A stretch of DNA of 20,081 bases from Ruminococcus sp. UBA4385 (lineage in GTDB: Bacteria > Bacillota_A > Clostridia > Oscillospirales > Ruminococcaceae): positions 31,849 through 51,929 of the forward strand of contig DGRP01000164.1 of the NCBI GenBank assembly GCA_002391065.1, written 5' to 3'. A program made the translations under genes and the position numbers. Shown piece after piece: positions 6,671 through 13,592 of this stretch. The notes beneath the pieces are model-generated. The model made no database searches. It had not been told where the DNA came from and saw only the letters and a list, made by a program, of their open reading frames with translations. Each line of letters begins with the position of its first letter. Within the stretch, counting starts at the first letter, position 1.

Positions 6671-7105
6671 GTGAAGATATCTACTAAAGGGCGCTATGCT
6701 CTGAGAATGATGCTCGACCTTGCGCTCAATGAGGAAACAGGCTATATACCGATCAAGGAGATCGCTAAAAGACAGGGTATCAGTGATAAGTATCTTGAAC
6801 AGATCATATCGGTACTTAATCGGGCCGGCTTTGTAAAAAGTGTCAGAGGTGCAGGCGGCGGATATAAGCTGACAAAGAAGCCCGGCGAGTACACCGTCAG
6901 AATGATACTTGAGCTGACAGAAGGAAGTCTTGCTCCTGTAGCCTGTCTTGAAGACGAGGTAAACACCTGTGAAAGGGCTGACCACTGTGTCACTCTGGGA
7001 GTATGGAAGAAGATTTACAAGGCTGTAAATGATGTTGTGGATAACATCACACTTCAGGACCTTATAGATGACTCAAAAGCAATTGAAAGCGACTATGTGA
7101 TATAG
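6671..7105 (+). CDS. Rrf2-family regulator, IscR-like with three cysteines
   Basis: This 144-residue protein starts at a GTG with AAGGAGG 6 bases upstream. The N-terminal winged helix-turn-helix (about 1-75) carries family hallmarks: MKISTKGRYALRMMLDLA, IPIKEIAKRQGISDKYLEQI and KSVRGAGGGYKL. Cys92, Cys100 and Cys106 (C-x7-C-x5-C) lie where IscR holds an iron-sulfur cluster, so it probably senses Fe-S status or redox state and binds DNA as a dimer. iscR usually precedes iscS and iscU; here a terminator follows at once and the next gene is a teichoic-acid-type enzyme, so the regulator stands alone. Its targets cannot be read from the sequence. CymR-type cysteine regulators are related but usually lack these cysteines. 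Confidence 0.87.
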   Translation: MKISTKGRYALRMMLDLALNEETGYIPIKEIAKRQGISDKYLEQIISVLNRAGFVKSVRGAGGGYKLTKKPGEYTVRMILELTEGSLAPVACLEDEVNTCERADHCVTLGVWKKIYKAVNDVVDNITLQDLIDDSKAIESDYVI

Positions 7106-7113
7106 GATCATTC

Positions 7114-7147
7114 AGACACCTTTGCTGTACAGCAGGGGTGTCTTTTT
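7114..7147 (+). terminator. Terminator after the Rrf2 gene
   Basis: AGACACC (7114-7120) pairs with GGTGTCT (7136-7142) with an inner GCTG/CAGC helix, followed by TTTTT. It isolates the regulator from the downstream operon. Confidence 0.82.
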
Positions 7148-7170
7148 ATATCTGTACTTTGTTAAAACTC

Positions 7171-7199
7171 TTTACAAGACGGTTTCTTTGTGATATAAT
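7171..7199 (+). promoter_or_regulatory. Sigma-A promoter of the LtaS-like operon
   Basis: TTTACA (7171-7176), a 17-base spacer and perfect TATAAT (7194-7199), about 38 bases before the start codon. Confidence 0.8.
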
Positions 7200-7236
7200 G
7201 ACTATGTATGAATAAATGTAAAGGACAATTATAAAA

Positions 7237-9222
7237 ATGTTCGGAAAAATAAAAAGCTTCATCGGTAATGATAAGGTTCTTATGCACGCTTACTATGTGC
7301 TGGTTTCTCTCGCTGTGGTTGTGATGTGCTCGGGTCCTTGTGCGTTCTGTTATCTGACAGATGACGAAAGAAAGTCTATCGCTGTTATTGTGATGATAGC
7401 AGGCACTGCGACAGCTGTTCTGCTTTTTGCTCTGGGACTGCTTTGCAGAAAAAAATGCTCAGCCAAAGTCGAGATATCTCCTCTGGCAGCTGCTCTTGTA
7501 ATGGGCTTCGGCTCGTATATCATGCCCGATATAGTTATGGGCTCGTATTTCCCGAAATCGAGTATCCTGTACACCCTTATGGGCTTTCTTCTGTGTATGA
7601 GCTTCTTCCTCCTCGCACTGGTCATACCGATAAATCCAAAGATACTGCTTATCGCTTTTAAGGTGTTTTTTACCTTCTATGCAGTTATTCAGTACTATAT
7701 TGTATATTTCAGGGGAAACCCTGTACAGTTTTCGGATTTTTTTAATATAAGCTCCGCACTGGAAATAAAAAGCGAATACAAGTTCACTTTGCAGAATATG
7801 CCTATAATTGCGGTGACTGAGCTGTTTTTGCAGATCGTTATCCTTTGTACGGCTAAGCTTGGCAAAACTGCCCCGAAGCGCAGGATCGTATACGGTGCGG
7901 CATCTGTTATATGCATATTCAGCGTTGTAGCCTCAGGAAGATACTGCTTTGAGCTCGGTATCAGAAACCGCTACATAAGGCTTGGCTTCTCGGACAGAGA
8001 GGTAACAAACAGCTATAAGCAGGTCGGCTTTAACCTGATGTTTTTGTATGATGGCCTTTATAATCGTGTCGAAAAGCCTGAGGGCTACACCGATGAAAAG
8101 GGAAGAGCCTTCGTTGAGATAAAGGACAAGCCCGAACAGCCCGAAAGAAAGCCTGTAATCATAGGCATACTGAATGAATCGTTTGCCGATTTCAGACATA
8201 TTGCTGACTTTAAAATGAGCGAGGAAGTAATGCCAAACTATATGGCTCTTAAAAATGAGGCTAAAACAGGCTTTGTTTCAGTATCGGCTTACGGCGGATA
8301 CTCCTGCAACTCTGAATATGAATTCCTGACAGGAAATACTATGGCATTCCTGCCCCCCGGAAGTGCCGCCTTTACTCAGTACCTTGATGAAAAGCAGTGG
8401 GGACTTGTAACATGGCTCAAGGAGCTTGGATACCGCACAAAAACAGTATCGCCTTGCTCACCGGGGTTATGGAGCATAGGCTCTGCCTATGAAAACCTCC
8501 AGTTCGATGAAAGAGAATATGACTGCGAGCAGTATATGTCAGAAAAGCATTACGTAAACGGAGAGCTCTCCGACAGCACACTTTACAAGTACCTTGAAAA
8601 GCAGTTTGAAAAGCGTGATAAGAGCAAGGGCTTCTTTCTGTGGACTGCCACAATGCAGAATCACGGGCCGTATGACGATCTTAAATACGTTGATGTAAAG
8701 GTCACTTTTGAGGACTACAACAATGACGAGGCACTCCAGTACCTTAATTCTATCCACTCGGCCGATGAGGCTTTGGGCGAGCTTCTTGACTATTTCAGAA
8801 ATGTTGACGAGGAAGTTATAATCGTGTTCTTCGGCGACCACTATCCACACATACCTTCGTTCTCGGAGTACCTTTACGGAAAGTCGCTGGGCTCCCTCTC
8901 GGTTGAGGAGTATTCAAGGCTGAGACAGACACCCTTCTTCATCTGGGATAACAAGAGCAAGCAGGCAGAGGAGCTTGAAAACCTCAGCCTTAACTACCTC
9001 TCGAATGAGCTTATGGAGACAGCAGGTCTGCCGAAAGCGCCCTATCAGCAGGAGCTTGACCGTGTCCGTGAGAAGATACCGAGCATAAGCTCCTTCGGCT
9101 ACAGAACAGATGACGGCAAATGGCATGAATCCACAGAAACCGCCGACGGCTATGAGGATATCCTTAATGAATTCAGGACCATGCAGTATTACCGCATATT
9201 CAGAGAATACAAAGACCACTGA
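7237..9222 (+). CDS. LTA synthase-like membrane phosphoglycerol transferase (sulfatase superfamily)
   Basis: This 661-residue protein has about five N-terminal membrane helices (roughly 16-40, 46-70, 81-100, 109-131, 136-157, plus one at 189-205 or 217-235) and an extracellular sulfatase-fold domain (about 305-610). This is the LtaS/LcpB layout, in which glycerol phosphate is moved from phosphatidylglycerol to a growing polymer or acceptor. Metal and active-site motifs are present: ILNESF with Glu314, YGGYSCNSEYEFLTG (352-366), WTATMQNHGPY with His476, and FFGDHYPHI with Asp534 and His535. At the nucleophile position the family normally has Thr (GGGT-type); here it is Ser356. The ATG has AAAGGA about 11 bases upstream. 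It heads a four-gene envelope operon with its own promoter. The polymer it builds cannot be told from the sequence. Confidence 0.88.
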   Translation: MFGKIKSFIGNDKVLMHAYYVLVSLAVVVMCSGPCAFCYLTDDERKSIAVIVMIAGTATAVLLFALGLLCRKKCSAKVEISPLAAALVMGFGSYIMPDIVMGSYFPKSSILYTLMGFLLCMSFFLLALVIPINPKILLIAFKVFFTFYAVIQYYIVYFRGNPVQFSDFFNISSALEIKSEYKFTLQNMPIIAVTELFLQIVILCTAKLGKTAPKRRIVYGAASVICIFSVVASGRYCFELGIRNRYIRLGFSDREVTNSYKQVGFNLMFLYDGLYNRVEKPEGYTDEKGRAFVEIKDKPEQPERKPVIIGILNESFADFRHIADFKMSEEVMPNYMALKNEAKTGFVSVSAYGGYSCNSEYEFLTGNTMAFLPPGSAAFTQYLDEKQWGLVTWLKELGYRTKTVSPCSPGLWSIGSAYENLQFDEREYDCEQYMSEKHYVNGELSDSTLYKYLEKQFEKRDKSKGFFLWTATMQNHGPYDDLKYVDVKVTFEDYNNDEALQYLNSIHSADEALGELLDYFRNVDEEVIIVFFGDHYPHIPSFSEYLYGKSLGSLSVEEYSRLRQTPFFIWDNKSKQAEELENLSLNYLSNELMETAGLPKAPYQQELDRVREKIPSISSFGYRTDDGKWHESTETADGYEDILNEFRTMQYYRIFREYKDH

Positions 9223-9248
9223 TTTTTTATACTAAATTTAAGGAACGT

Positions 9249-9258
9249 GTGATATCAC
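9249..9258. promoter_or_regulatory. Perfect palindrome GTGATATCAC between the LtaS-like and glycosyltransferase genes
   Basis: A 10-base perfect palindrome lies 16 bases after a TATACT hexamer (9228-9233), in the only sizeable gap of the operon (75 bases). No good -35 box accompanies TATACT. It could be an operator, or chance. Confidence 0.2.
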
Positions 9259-9297
9259 TATATCAAGATAAGTTTTTTCATGGAATGGGGTGACATC

Positions 9298-10356
9298 ATG
9301 GCAGATAAAAGTAGAATACCTGTATATGTCGTGATACCGGCCTATGAGCCCGATGATAAGCTTATCTCCGTAGTGAACGGCATAACCGAGGAAACTGATT
9401 TCCGCATTATTCTTGTGAATGACGGAAGCGGAGCTGATTATGACGGAATATTCTCGCAGTGCAGAGACAAGACTGTTTATCTCGAGCACGAGAAAAACCG
9501 AGGAAAGGGTGCGGCACTGAAAACCGCTTTTTCCTACCTTAAAGAGCAGGACTCCCCTTTTGTTGTGGTAACAGCAGATGCAGACGGTCAGCATAAGCTG
9601 TCAGATATTATCCGTGTGTCCGAGGCTGTTTCGGAAAAGCCCGAAAGGCTCACAATGGGCTGTCGGAAATTCACGGGAGAGATACCTCTCAGAAGCCGTT
9701 TTGGAAATTCTGTTACAAAGTATGTCTATGCTTTTGCGGCAGGAGTTAAGGTCAGCGATACGCAGACAGGGCTTCGGGGCTTTATGTCGGATAAGCTTGA
9801 CTTTATGCTGTCTGTAAGCGGAGACCGCTACGAGTACGAGATGAATATGCTCCTTGAATGTGCAAGGGCAGGAACAGGCTTTAATGAAGTGCCGATAGAG
9901 ACAGTTTACATCGGTGAGAATGAGACCTCGCACTTTCATCCTCTGTCGGATTCTGTCAGGATATACTGGGATATTATCAAGTTCTCCTGCGCTTCATTCG
10001 TAAGCTTTATTGTGGATTATCTTCTGTATATCCTGTTTCTTCTGCTGACGAAAAACCTTACTGCCTCGAACATAATGGCAAGGGTACTGAGCGCCGGCTT
10101 CAATTTCACTATGAACAAAAGATATGTATTCAAAAACAAGGATAAGCTTCTGCCGACTGCGGTAAAGTATTTTGCGCTTGCGGCATTTATCCTTACGGCG
10201 AATACTATTATACTCAATCTGCTTGTAAAGTTTGTTATCCCGAATGAGTTTATCTCAAAGATAATTGTTGAGATACTTCTCTTTATGTTTAGCTGGACTG
10301 TACAGAGGACTGTGGTTTTCAGGACAAAGAAAGGAAAAGATCTAAATGTCGGCTAA
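9298..10356 (+). CDS. GT2 glycosyltransferase fused to a GtrA-like membrane domain
   Basis: This protein has 352 residues from the ATG at 9298, chosen because GGGGTG lies 6 bases upstream; an in-frame ATG six codons earlier has no ribosome binding site. Residues 8-220 are a family 2 glycosyltransferase of the dolichyl-phosphate mannose synthase type: VYVVIPAYEPDDKL (9-22), ILVNDGSG (38-45), VVTADADGQHK (90-100) with the metal-binding DAD, and SDTQTGLRGF (153-162). Residues 225-342 are a GtrA domain with four membrane helices (FSCASFVSFIVDYLLYILF, MNKRYVFKN, FALAAFILTANTIILNLL, FSWTVQRTVVF). Such fusions make polyprenyl-phosphate sugars at the membrane, and GtrA is proposed to flip them outward. 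The product would feed glycosylation of an extracellular polymer, plausibly the one made by the upstream LtaS-like enzyme. It overlaps the next gene by 11 bases. Confidence 0.88.
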   Translation: MADKSRIPVYVVIPAYEPDDKLISVVNGITEETDFRIILVNDGSGADYDGIFSQCRDKTVYLEHEKNRGKGAALKTAFSYLKEQDSPFVVVTADADGQHKLSDIIRVSEAVSEKPERLTMGCRKFTGEIPLRSRFGNSVTKYVYAFAAGVKVSDTQTGLRGFMSDKLDFMLSVSGDRYEYEMNMLLECARAGTGFNEVPIETVYIGENETSHFHPLSDSVRIYWDIIKFSCASFVSFIVDYLLYILFLLLTKNLTASNIMARVLSAGFNFTMNKRYVFKNKDKLLPTAVKYFALAAFILTANTIILNLLVKFVIPNEFISKIIVEILLFMFSWTVQRTVVFRTKKGKDLNVG

Positions 10357-11485
10357 AAAGAAAAAGATGCTCCCGCCGTGGGGCCTGGTACTGATAGATA
10401 TAGCTGCTACCTGTGCGGCAATCGGTGTTTATATGCTGTTTGACTATATAATGCCTCAGAAGCTTGAGGTCAAAACCGAGGTTGTTGCCACTGCTGACAG
10501 CACTGCTGACGGCTTCGCTCTGCCCGATGACAGCACTGCCGATACTCCGGAGCAGACCCCTGACAGCGAGGCGGAAGATTCACAGGCGGGGATCTCCGAC
10601 CATGATCTCGGAGTAACGGAAAAAAGCTCCGACAGGGGCACGGTCGAGCCGAAATCAAGAAACGGAAAGAGAAATTACTCAAACACAAATACCTACAATG
10701 TTACCTCTGATGAGCAGAGCTATGAGATTATTTCGGGCAGTGAGGTGCAGTCTGAGCTTCTCGGAACGGAGCGTTCTGACAAATATCAGGTGAGTGTTTA
10801 TAAAAAGTCGGTCGGTGACGGCGATGAGAAGATTACTTACTATATCGCAGATGTGTATGTCACGGACATAAGCATTTTGAAAACCGCCTTTGCCGATGAT
10901 ACCTTCGGCAAGAACATCAAAAAGAGCGTTTACGATATGGCAAAGGATAACGATGCCGTTTTCGCAATTAACGGCGACTATTACGGCAATTCAGAGCAGA
11001 GCATTGTTATCAGAAACGGAGTAAAATACCGTGATACATCAAGCGGCACCGATGTGCTGGTGCTCTTCGCTGACGGTGTTATGAGAACCTATCTCCCCGA
11101 GGAATTTGACATTGACAAGGTGCTTGAGCAGGGTGCATGGCAGGCATGGAACTTCGGTCCTGCCCTGCTTGACGGTGAGGGCAATATCCTTGATACCTTC
11201 AACACTACCTCGTACCTTAACAGCAAAAATCCACGCTCTGCCGCAGGCTATGTTGAGCCGGGACACTACGTTTTTGCAACGGTTGACGGAAGAGACAAGG
11301 GCTACTCCAGCGGAGCAACCCTAAGCGAGCTTGCCGCTATCATGGCAAATGAGGGCTGTAAGTATGCCTATAATCTTGACGGCGGAAAATCAGCAATGAT
11401 GTACTTCGGCGGAGACATCATCAATGAGCCCGACGGCGGCGGACGTGACATCAGCGATATAATTTACATCAAAAAGGAGGATTGA
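10346..11485 (+). CDS. Membrane-anchored phosphodiester glycosidase (NAGPA domain)
   Basis: This 379-residue protein has a basic N-terminus, one membrane helix (about 12-34), a long acidic Ser/Thr-rich spacer (about 45-125) and a C-terminal phosphodiester glycosidase domain (about 145-377, formerly DUF2233). Diagnostic motifs are FAINGDYYG (206-214), WNFGPALL (268-275), NPRSAAGY (295-302), TVDGRDKGYSSGATLSEL (312-329) and YNLDGGKSAMM (342-352). The family is named for the human enzyme that removes GlcNAc from a GlcNAc-phospho-mannose diester; bacterial members are thought to act on sugar-phosphodiester polymers such as teichoic acids. It should face outward. Its start overlaps the glycosyltransferase end by 11 bases, with AAGGAA about 10 bases upstream. 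The pairing with an LtaS-like and a GT2-GtrA enzyme suggests a trimming or editing role. Confidence 0.88.
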   Translation: MSAKKKKMLPPWGLVLIDIAATCAAIGVYMLFDYIMPQKLEVKTEVVATADSTADGFALPDDSTADTPEQTPDSEAEDSQAGISDHDLGVTEKSSDRGTVEPKSRNGKRNYSNTNTYNVTSDEQSYEIISGSEVQSELLGTERSDKYQVSVYKKSVGDGDEKITYYIADVYVTDISILKTAFADDTFGKNIKKSVYDMAKDNDAVFAINGDYYGNSEQSIVIRNGVKYRDTSSGTDVLVLFADGVMRTYLPEEFDIDKVLEQGAWQAWNFGPALLDGEGNILDTFNTTSYLNSKNPRSAAGYVEPGHYVFATVDGRDKGYSSGATLSELAAIMANEGCKYAYNLDGGKSAMMYFGGDIINEPDGGGRDISDIIYIKKED

Positions 11486-11487
11486 CA

Positions 11488-11712
11488 ATGAAAAGGCTTT
11501 CAAGAATAATACCTCATCTGTCAATAGTCCTCGCAGGAATGTTCACAGTGTTCTGGATACTCGATATTATCAACCCGACCATGAAGTTCACAAGCAGAAA
11601 GCTTTCCTATAAGCTTCTGATAGTGTTCTGTATACTCTCGATAATAAGCTCGGTTATTGCCGTCTATTATGAGCGCAAATCCAGACGAAATAACAGCAAT
11701 GATGAGAAGTAA
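11488..11712 (+). CDS. Small two-helix membrane protein, unknown function
   Basis: This 74-residue protein starts at the ATG at 11488 with AAGGAGG 7 bases upstream; the ribosome binding site sits in the final Lys-Glu-Asp codons of the previous gene, 2 bases before this ATG, so translation is coupled. It has two membrane helices (about 10-28 and 40-60) and a charged tail (YYERKSRRNNSNDEK). I recognise no family. As last gene of the LtaS-like operon it may be a partner or scaffold of that machinery. Confidence 0.7.
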   Translation: MKRLSRIIPHLSIVLAGMFTVFWILDIINPTMKFTSRKLSYKLLIVFCILSIISSVIAVYYERKSRRNNSNDEK

Positions 11713-11734
11713 CTCTTAATCCATATAAAAAGGA

Positions 11735-11770
11735 CTCCGCAGAGACTTTTGTCTCTGCGGAGCCTTTGTT
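11735..11770 (+). terminator. Strong terminator of the LtaS-like operon
   Basis: A perfect 12-base-pair stem CTCCGCAGAGAC (11735-11746) / GTCTCTGCGGAG (11751-11762) with a TTTT loop, followed by CCTTTGTTATTT. A run of A on the other side would allow it to work on the minus strand too, as a second stop for gdhA. Confidence 0.88.
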
Positions 11771-11773
11771 ATT

Positions 11774-11905
11774 TATGAGGTATGAGCTATGTCAGCCCAT
11801 GCGTCAGCAAATAGAAAACGCAGCCGCACAATCAAGCGCTGACTGCGTTTAATAACCTCATATTAAGGTTGGTAAGACCCCCGCTTTTCAGCGGGGAGCA
11901 TTACC
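11774..11905. other. Structured intergenic block downstream of gdhA
   Basis: No gene is seen in 11713-11934. The block holds nested inverted repeats: TATGAGGT (11774-11781) with ACCTCATA (11855-11862); AAACGCAG with CTGCGTTT inside it; GTCAGC at 11791 and 11803, either able to pair with GCTGAC (11838-11843); and a separate hairpin GGTAA/TTACC (11871-11875 / 11901-11905) capped by CCCCGC/GCGGGG (11879-11884 / 11891-11896). This is more structure than one terminator needs. It could be the gdhA 3' region, a small RNA or a palindromic repeat. Confidence 0.4.
11810..11850 (-). terminator. Candidate terminator of gdhA
   Basis: On the minus strand AAACGCAG (11843-11850) pairs with CTGCGTTT (11816-11823), followed by TTCTATTT. 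The loop is long (19 bases) and the stem modest. It lies about 85 bases after the gdhA stop. Confidence 0.5.
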
Positions 11906-11934
11906 TGAAAGGTCGGAATTGCCTTATAAGCTAA

Positions 11935-13278
11935 TTAGCAAACACCCTGCCAGAGCATACCCTCTGCGACCTTGAGGAAGCCTGCGATGTTAGCGCCTGC
12001 GATGAGGTCATCGCCCTTGCCGTACTTGTTAGCAGCCTCGATGGAGGACTTGAAGATGTTCTTCATGATGTCCTTCAGCTTAGCGTCAACTTCCTCTGCT
12101 GTCCAGTTGTATCTCATGGAGTTCTGGCTCATCTCAAGACCTGATACTGCAACACCGCCTGCGTTTACTGCCTTGGAAGGAGCAACGATAACGTTGTTAG
12201 CTCTCAGATACTCAACAGCCTCAAGAGTTGTAGGCATATTGGAAACCTCAACATAGTACTTGCTGCCGTTAGCTACGATATTCTTAGCATCGTCGATCTC
12301 GACCTCGTTCTGAGTTGCGCAAGGCATATAAATGTCAGCCTTAACTTCCCAAGGTCTCTTGCCTGCGAAGAAAGGAACACCGAACTTGTCAGCATAATCC
12401 TGAGCTCTGTTTCTGCAGCTCGCTCTCATCTCGAGGAGGTAGTTTACCTTCTCCTCTGTGTTGATGCCGTCCTCGTCGTAAACGTAGCCGTCAGGACCGG
12501 AAATAGTTACAACCTTACCGCCAAGCTCGTTAATCTTCTTGATAGTACCCCAAGCAACGTTACCGAAGCCTGAAACTGCAACAGTCTTGCCCTCAATGCT
12601 GTCACCGAAGTGCTTGAGCATCTCTACTAAGTAGTAAACAGCGCCGTAGCCTGTAGCCTCAGGTCTGATAAGAGAACCGCCGCACTGCATGCTCTTACCT
12701 GTAAGAACGCCTGTGAACTCGTTTCTGATCCTCTTGTACTGGCCGTACAGATAACCGATCTCTCTTCCGCCGACACCGATATCACCTGCAGGAACGTCAG
12801 TGTTAGGTCCGATGTGCTTGCAAAGCTCAGTCATAAAGCTCTGGCAGAATGCCATAACCTCACGGTCAGACTTGCCCTTAGGATCAAAGTCAGAACCGCC
12901 CTTGCCGCCGCCCATAGGAAGGCTTGTAAGGCTGTTCTTGAAGATCTGCTCAAATCCGAGGAACTTGATGATGCTGAGGTTTACAGTCGGGTGGAATCTC
13001 AGACCGCCCTTGTAAGGTCCGATAGCAGAGTTGAACTGTACTCTGTAACCTGTGTTTACCTGAACCTGTCCGTTGTCATCAACCCACGGAACTCTGAACT
13101 TGATCTGTCTCTCAGGGTTTACAAGTCTCTCAAGAAGAGCTGCCTTTCTGTACTTCTCCTCGTCAGCCTCGATTACAACTCTGATAGTCTCGAGAACTTC
13201 CTTGACTGCCTGATGGAATTCAGGCTCTGCAGGGTTCTTTTCAATTACCTGCGCAATGACTTCATCAACATACGACAT
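11935..13278 (-). CDS. gdhA: NADP-type glutamate dehydrogenase
   Basis: This 447-residue protein has the same length as the hexameric bacterial NADP enzymes. It converts 2-oxoglutarate, ammonia and NADPH to glutamate, a main ammonia-assimilation route in rumen and gut Clostridia. The catalytic half shows GPYKGGLRFHP (87-97), PMGGGKGGSDFDPKG (121-135) with catalytic Lys126, and DVPAGDIGVGGREIGYL (161-177) with Asp166. The coenzyme half has the Rossmann motif VSGFGNVAWGT (235-245). Downstream are NPDVP-like substitutes (YMPCATQNEV, 317-326) and APSKAVNAGGVAVSGLEMSQNS (366-387). AGGAGG lies 8 bases before the ATG. A sigma-A promoter is about 95 bases upstream, and between the two lies a terminator-like hairpin, which suggests control by attenuation. 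NADP preference is inferred from family resemblance. Confidence 0.95.
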   Translation of the reverse strand: MSYVDEVIAQVIEKNPAEPEFHQAVKEVLETIRVVIEADEEKYRKAALLERLVNPERQIKFRVPWVDDNGQVQVNTGYRVQFNSAIGPYKGGLRFHPTVNLSIIKFLGFEQIFKNSLTSLPMGGGKGGSDFDPKGKSDREVMAFCQSFMTELCKHIGPNTDVPAGDIGVGGREIGYLYGQYKRIRNEFTGVLTGKSMQCGGSLIRPEATGYGAVYYLVEMLKHFGDSIEGKTVAVSGFGNVAWGTIKKINELGGKVVTISGPDGYVYDEDGINTEEKVNYLLEMRASCRNRAQDYADKFGVPFFAGKRPWEVKADIYMPCATQNEVEIDDAKNIVANGSKYYVEVSNMPTTLEAVEYLRANNVIVAPSKAVNAGGVAVSGLEMSQNSMRYNWTAEEVDAKLKDIMKNIFKSSIEAANKYGKGDDLIAGANIAGFLKVAEGMLWQGVC

Positions 13279-13304
13279 TTGTCATACCTCCTAAAAAATA
13301 ACAT

Positions 13305-13359
13305 AAAAAAAGACAATGGGCACACTTATAGTGGGACTCACTGCTAGGGCGCCATTGCC
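13305..13359 (-). terminator. Terminator-like hairpin in the gdhA leader (possible attenuator)
   Basis: On the minus strand GGCAATGG (13352-13359) pairs with CCATTGTC (13312-13319) over 8 pairs, one a G-U, followed directly by seven T (13305-13311). The 32-base loop contains a smaller AGTG/CACT hairpin. It lies between the gdhA promoter and start codon, with about 27 bases left before the ATG. It looks like an intrinsic terminator that must be bypassed for gdhA expression. No known riboswitch class or leader peptide is evident. Confidence 0.6.
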
Positions 13360-13370
13360 TTACAAAAATC

Positions 13371-13399
13371 ATTTTACTACATTGAAGCAACAAAGTCAA
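13371..13399 (-). promoter_or_regulatory. Sigma-A promoter of gdhA
   Basis: On the minus strand TTGACT (13394-13399), a 17-base spacer and TAAAAT (13371-13376), each one mismatch from consensus. Confidence 0.75.
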
Positions 13400-13528
13400 T
13401 TGGTATTTTATCCAAATCAAGTGCATTTTTACATTAATAATCAGACATTATCACTACAATATCCGACTTTTCTTCAAAATGTGAAGCTTTATTTGAAAAT
13501 TAATTATGCAAAATTAACAAAATAGTCA
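13400..13528. other. AT-rich gap between the divergent gdhA and CAP-protein promoters
   Basis: The gene-free stretch 13279-13592 holds the gdhA leader and promoter, the CAP-gene promoter, and this very AT-rich central part. I see no gene and no convincing palindrome here. It may act as UP-element DNA or bind regulators. Confidence 0.5.
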
Positions 13529-13558
13529 TTGACAAAGCGGCTTTCCTTGTGGTATTCT
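13529..13558 (+). promoter_or_regulatory. Sigma-A promoter of the CAP-domain lipoprotein gene
   Basis: Perfect TTGACA (13529-13534), an 18-base spacer and TATTCT (13553-13558), about 35 bases before the start codon. Confidence 0.68.
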
Positions 13559-13592
13559 TTTAAATGGATAATTTTCGAAAGGAGGGTTTTCT

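Noticed and set aside
13279..13370. Known riboswitch or T-box in the gdhA leader
   Set aside because: I see no T-box sequence, no glutamine-riboswitch-like core and no leader peptide; only the terminator-like hairpin is supported.
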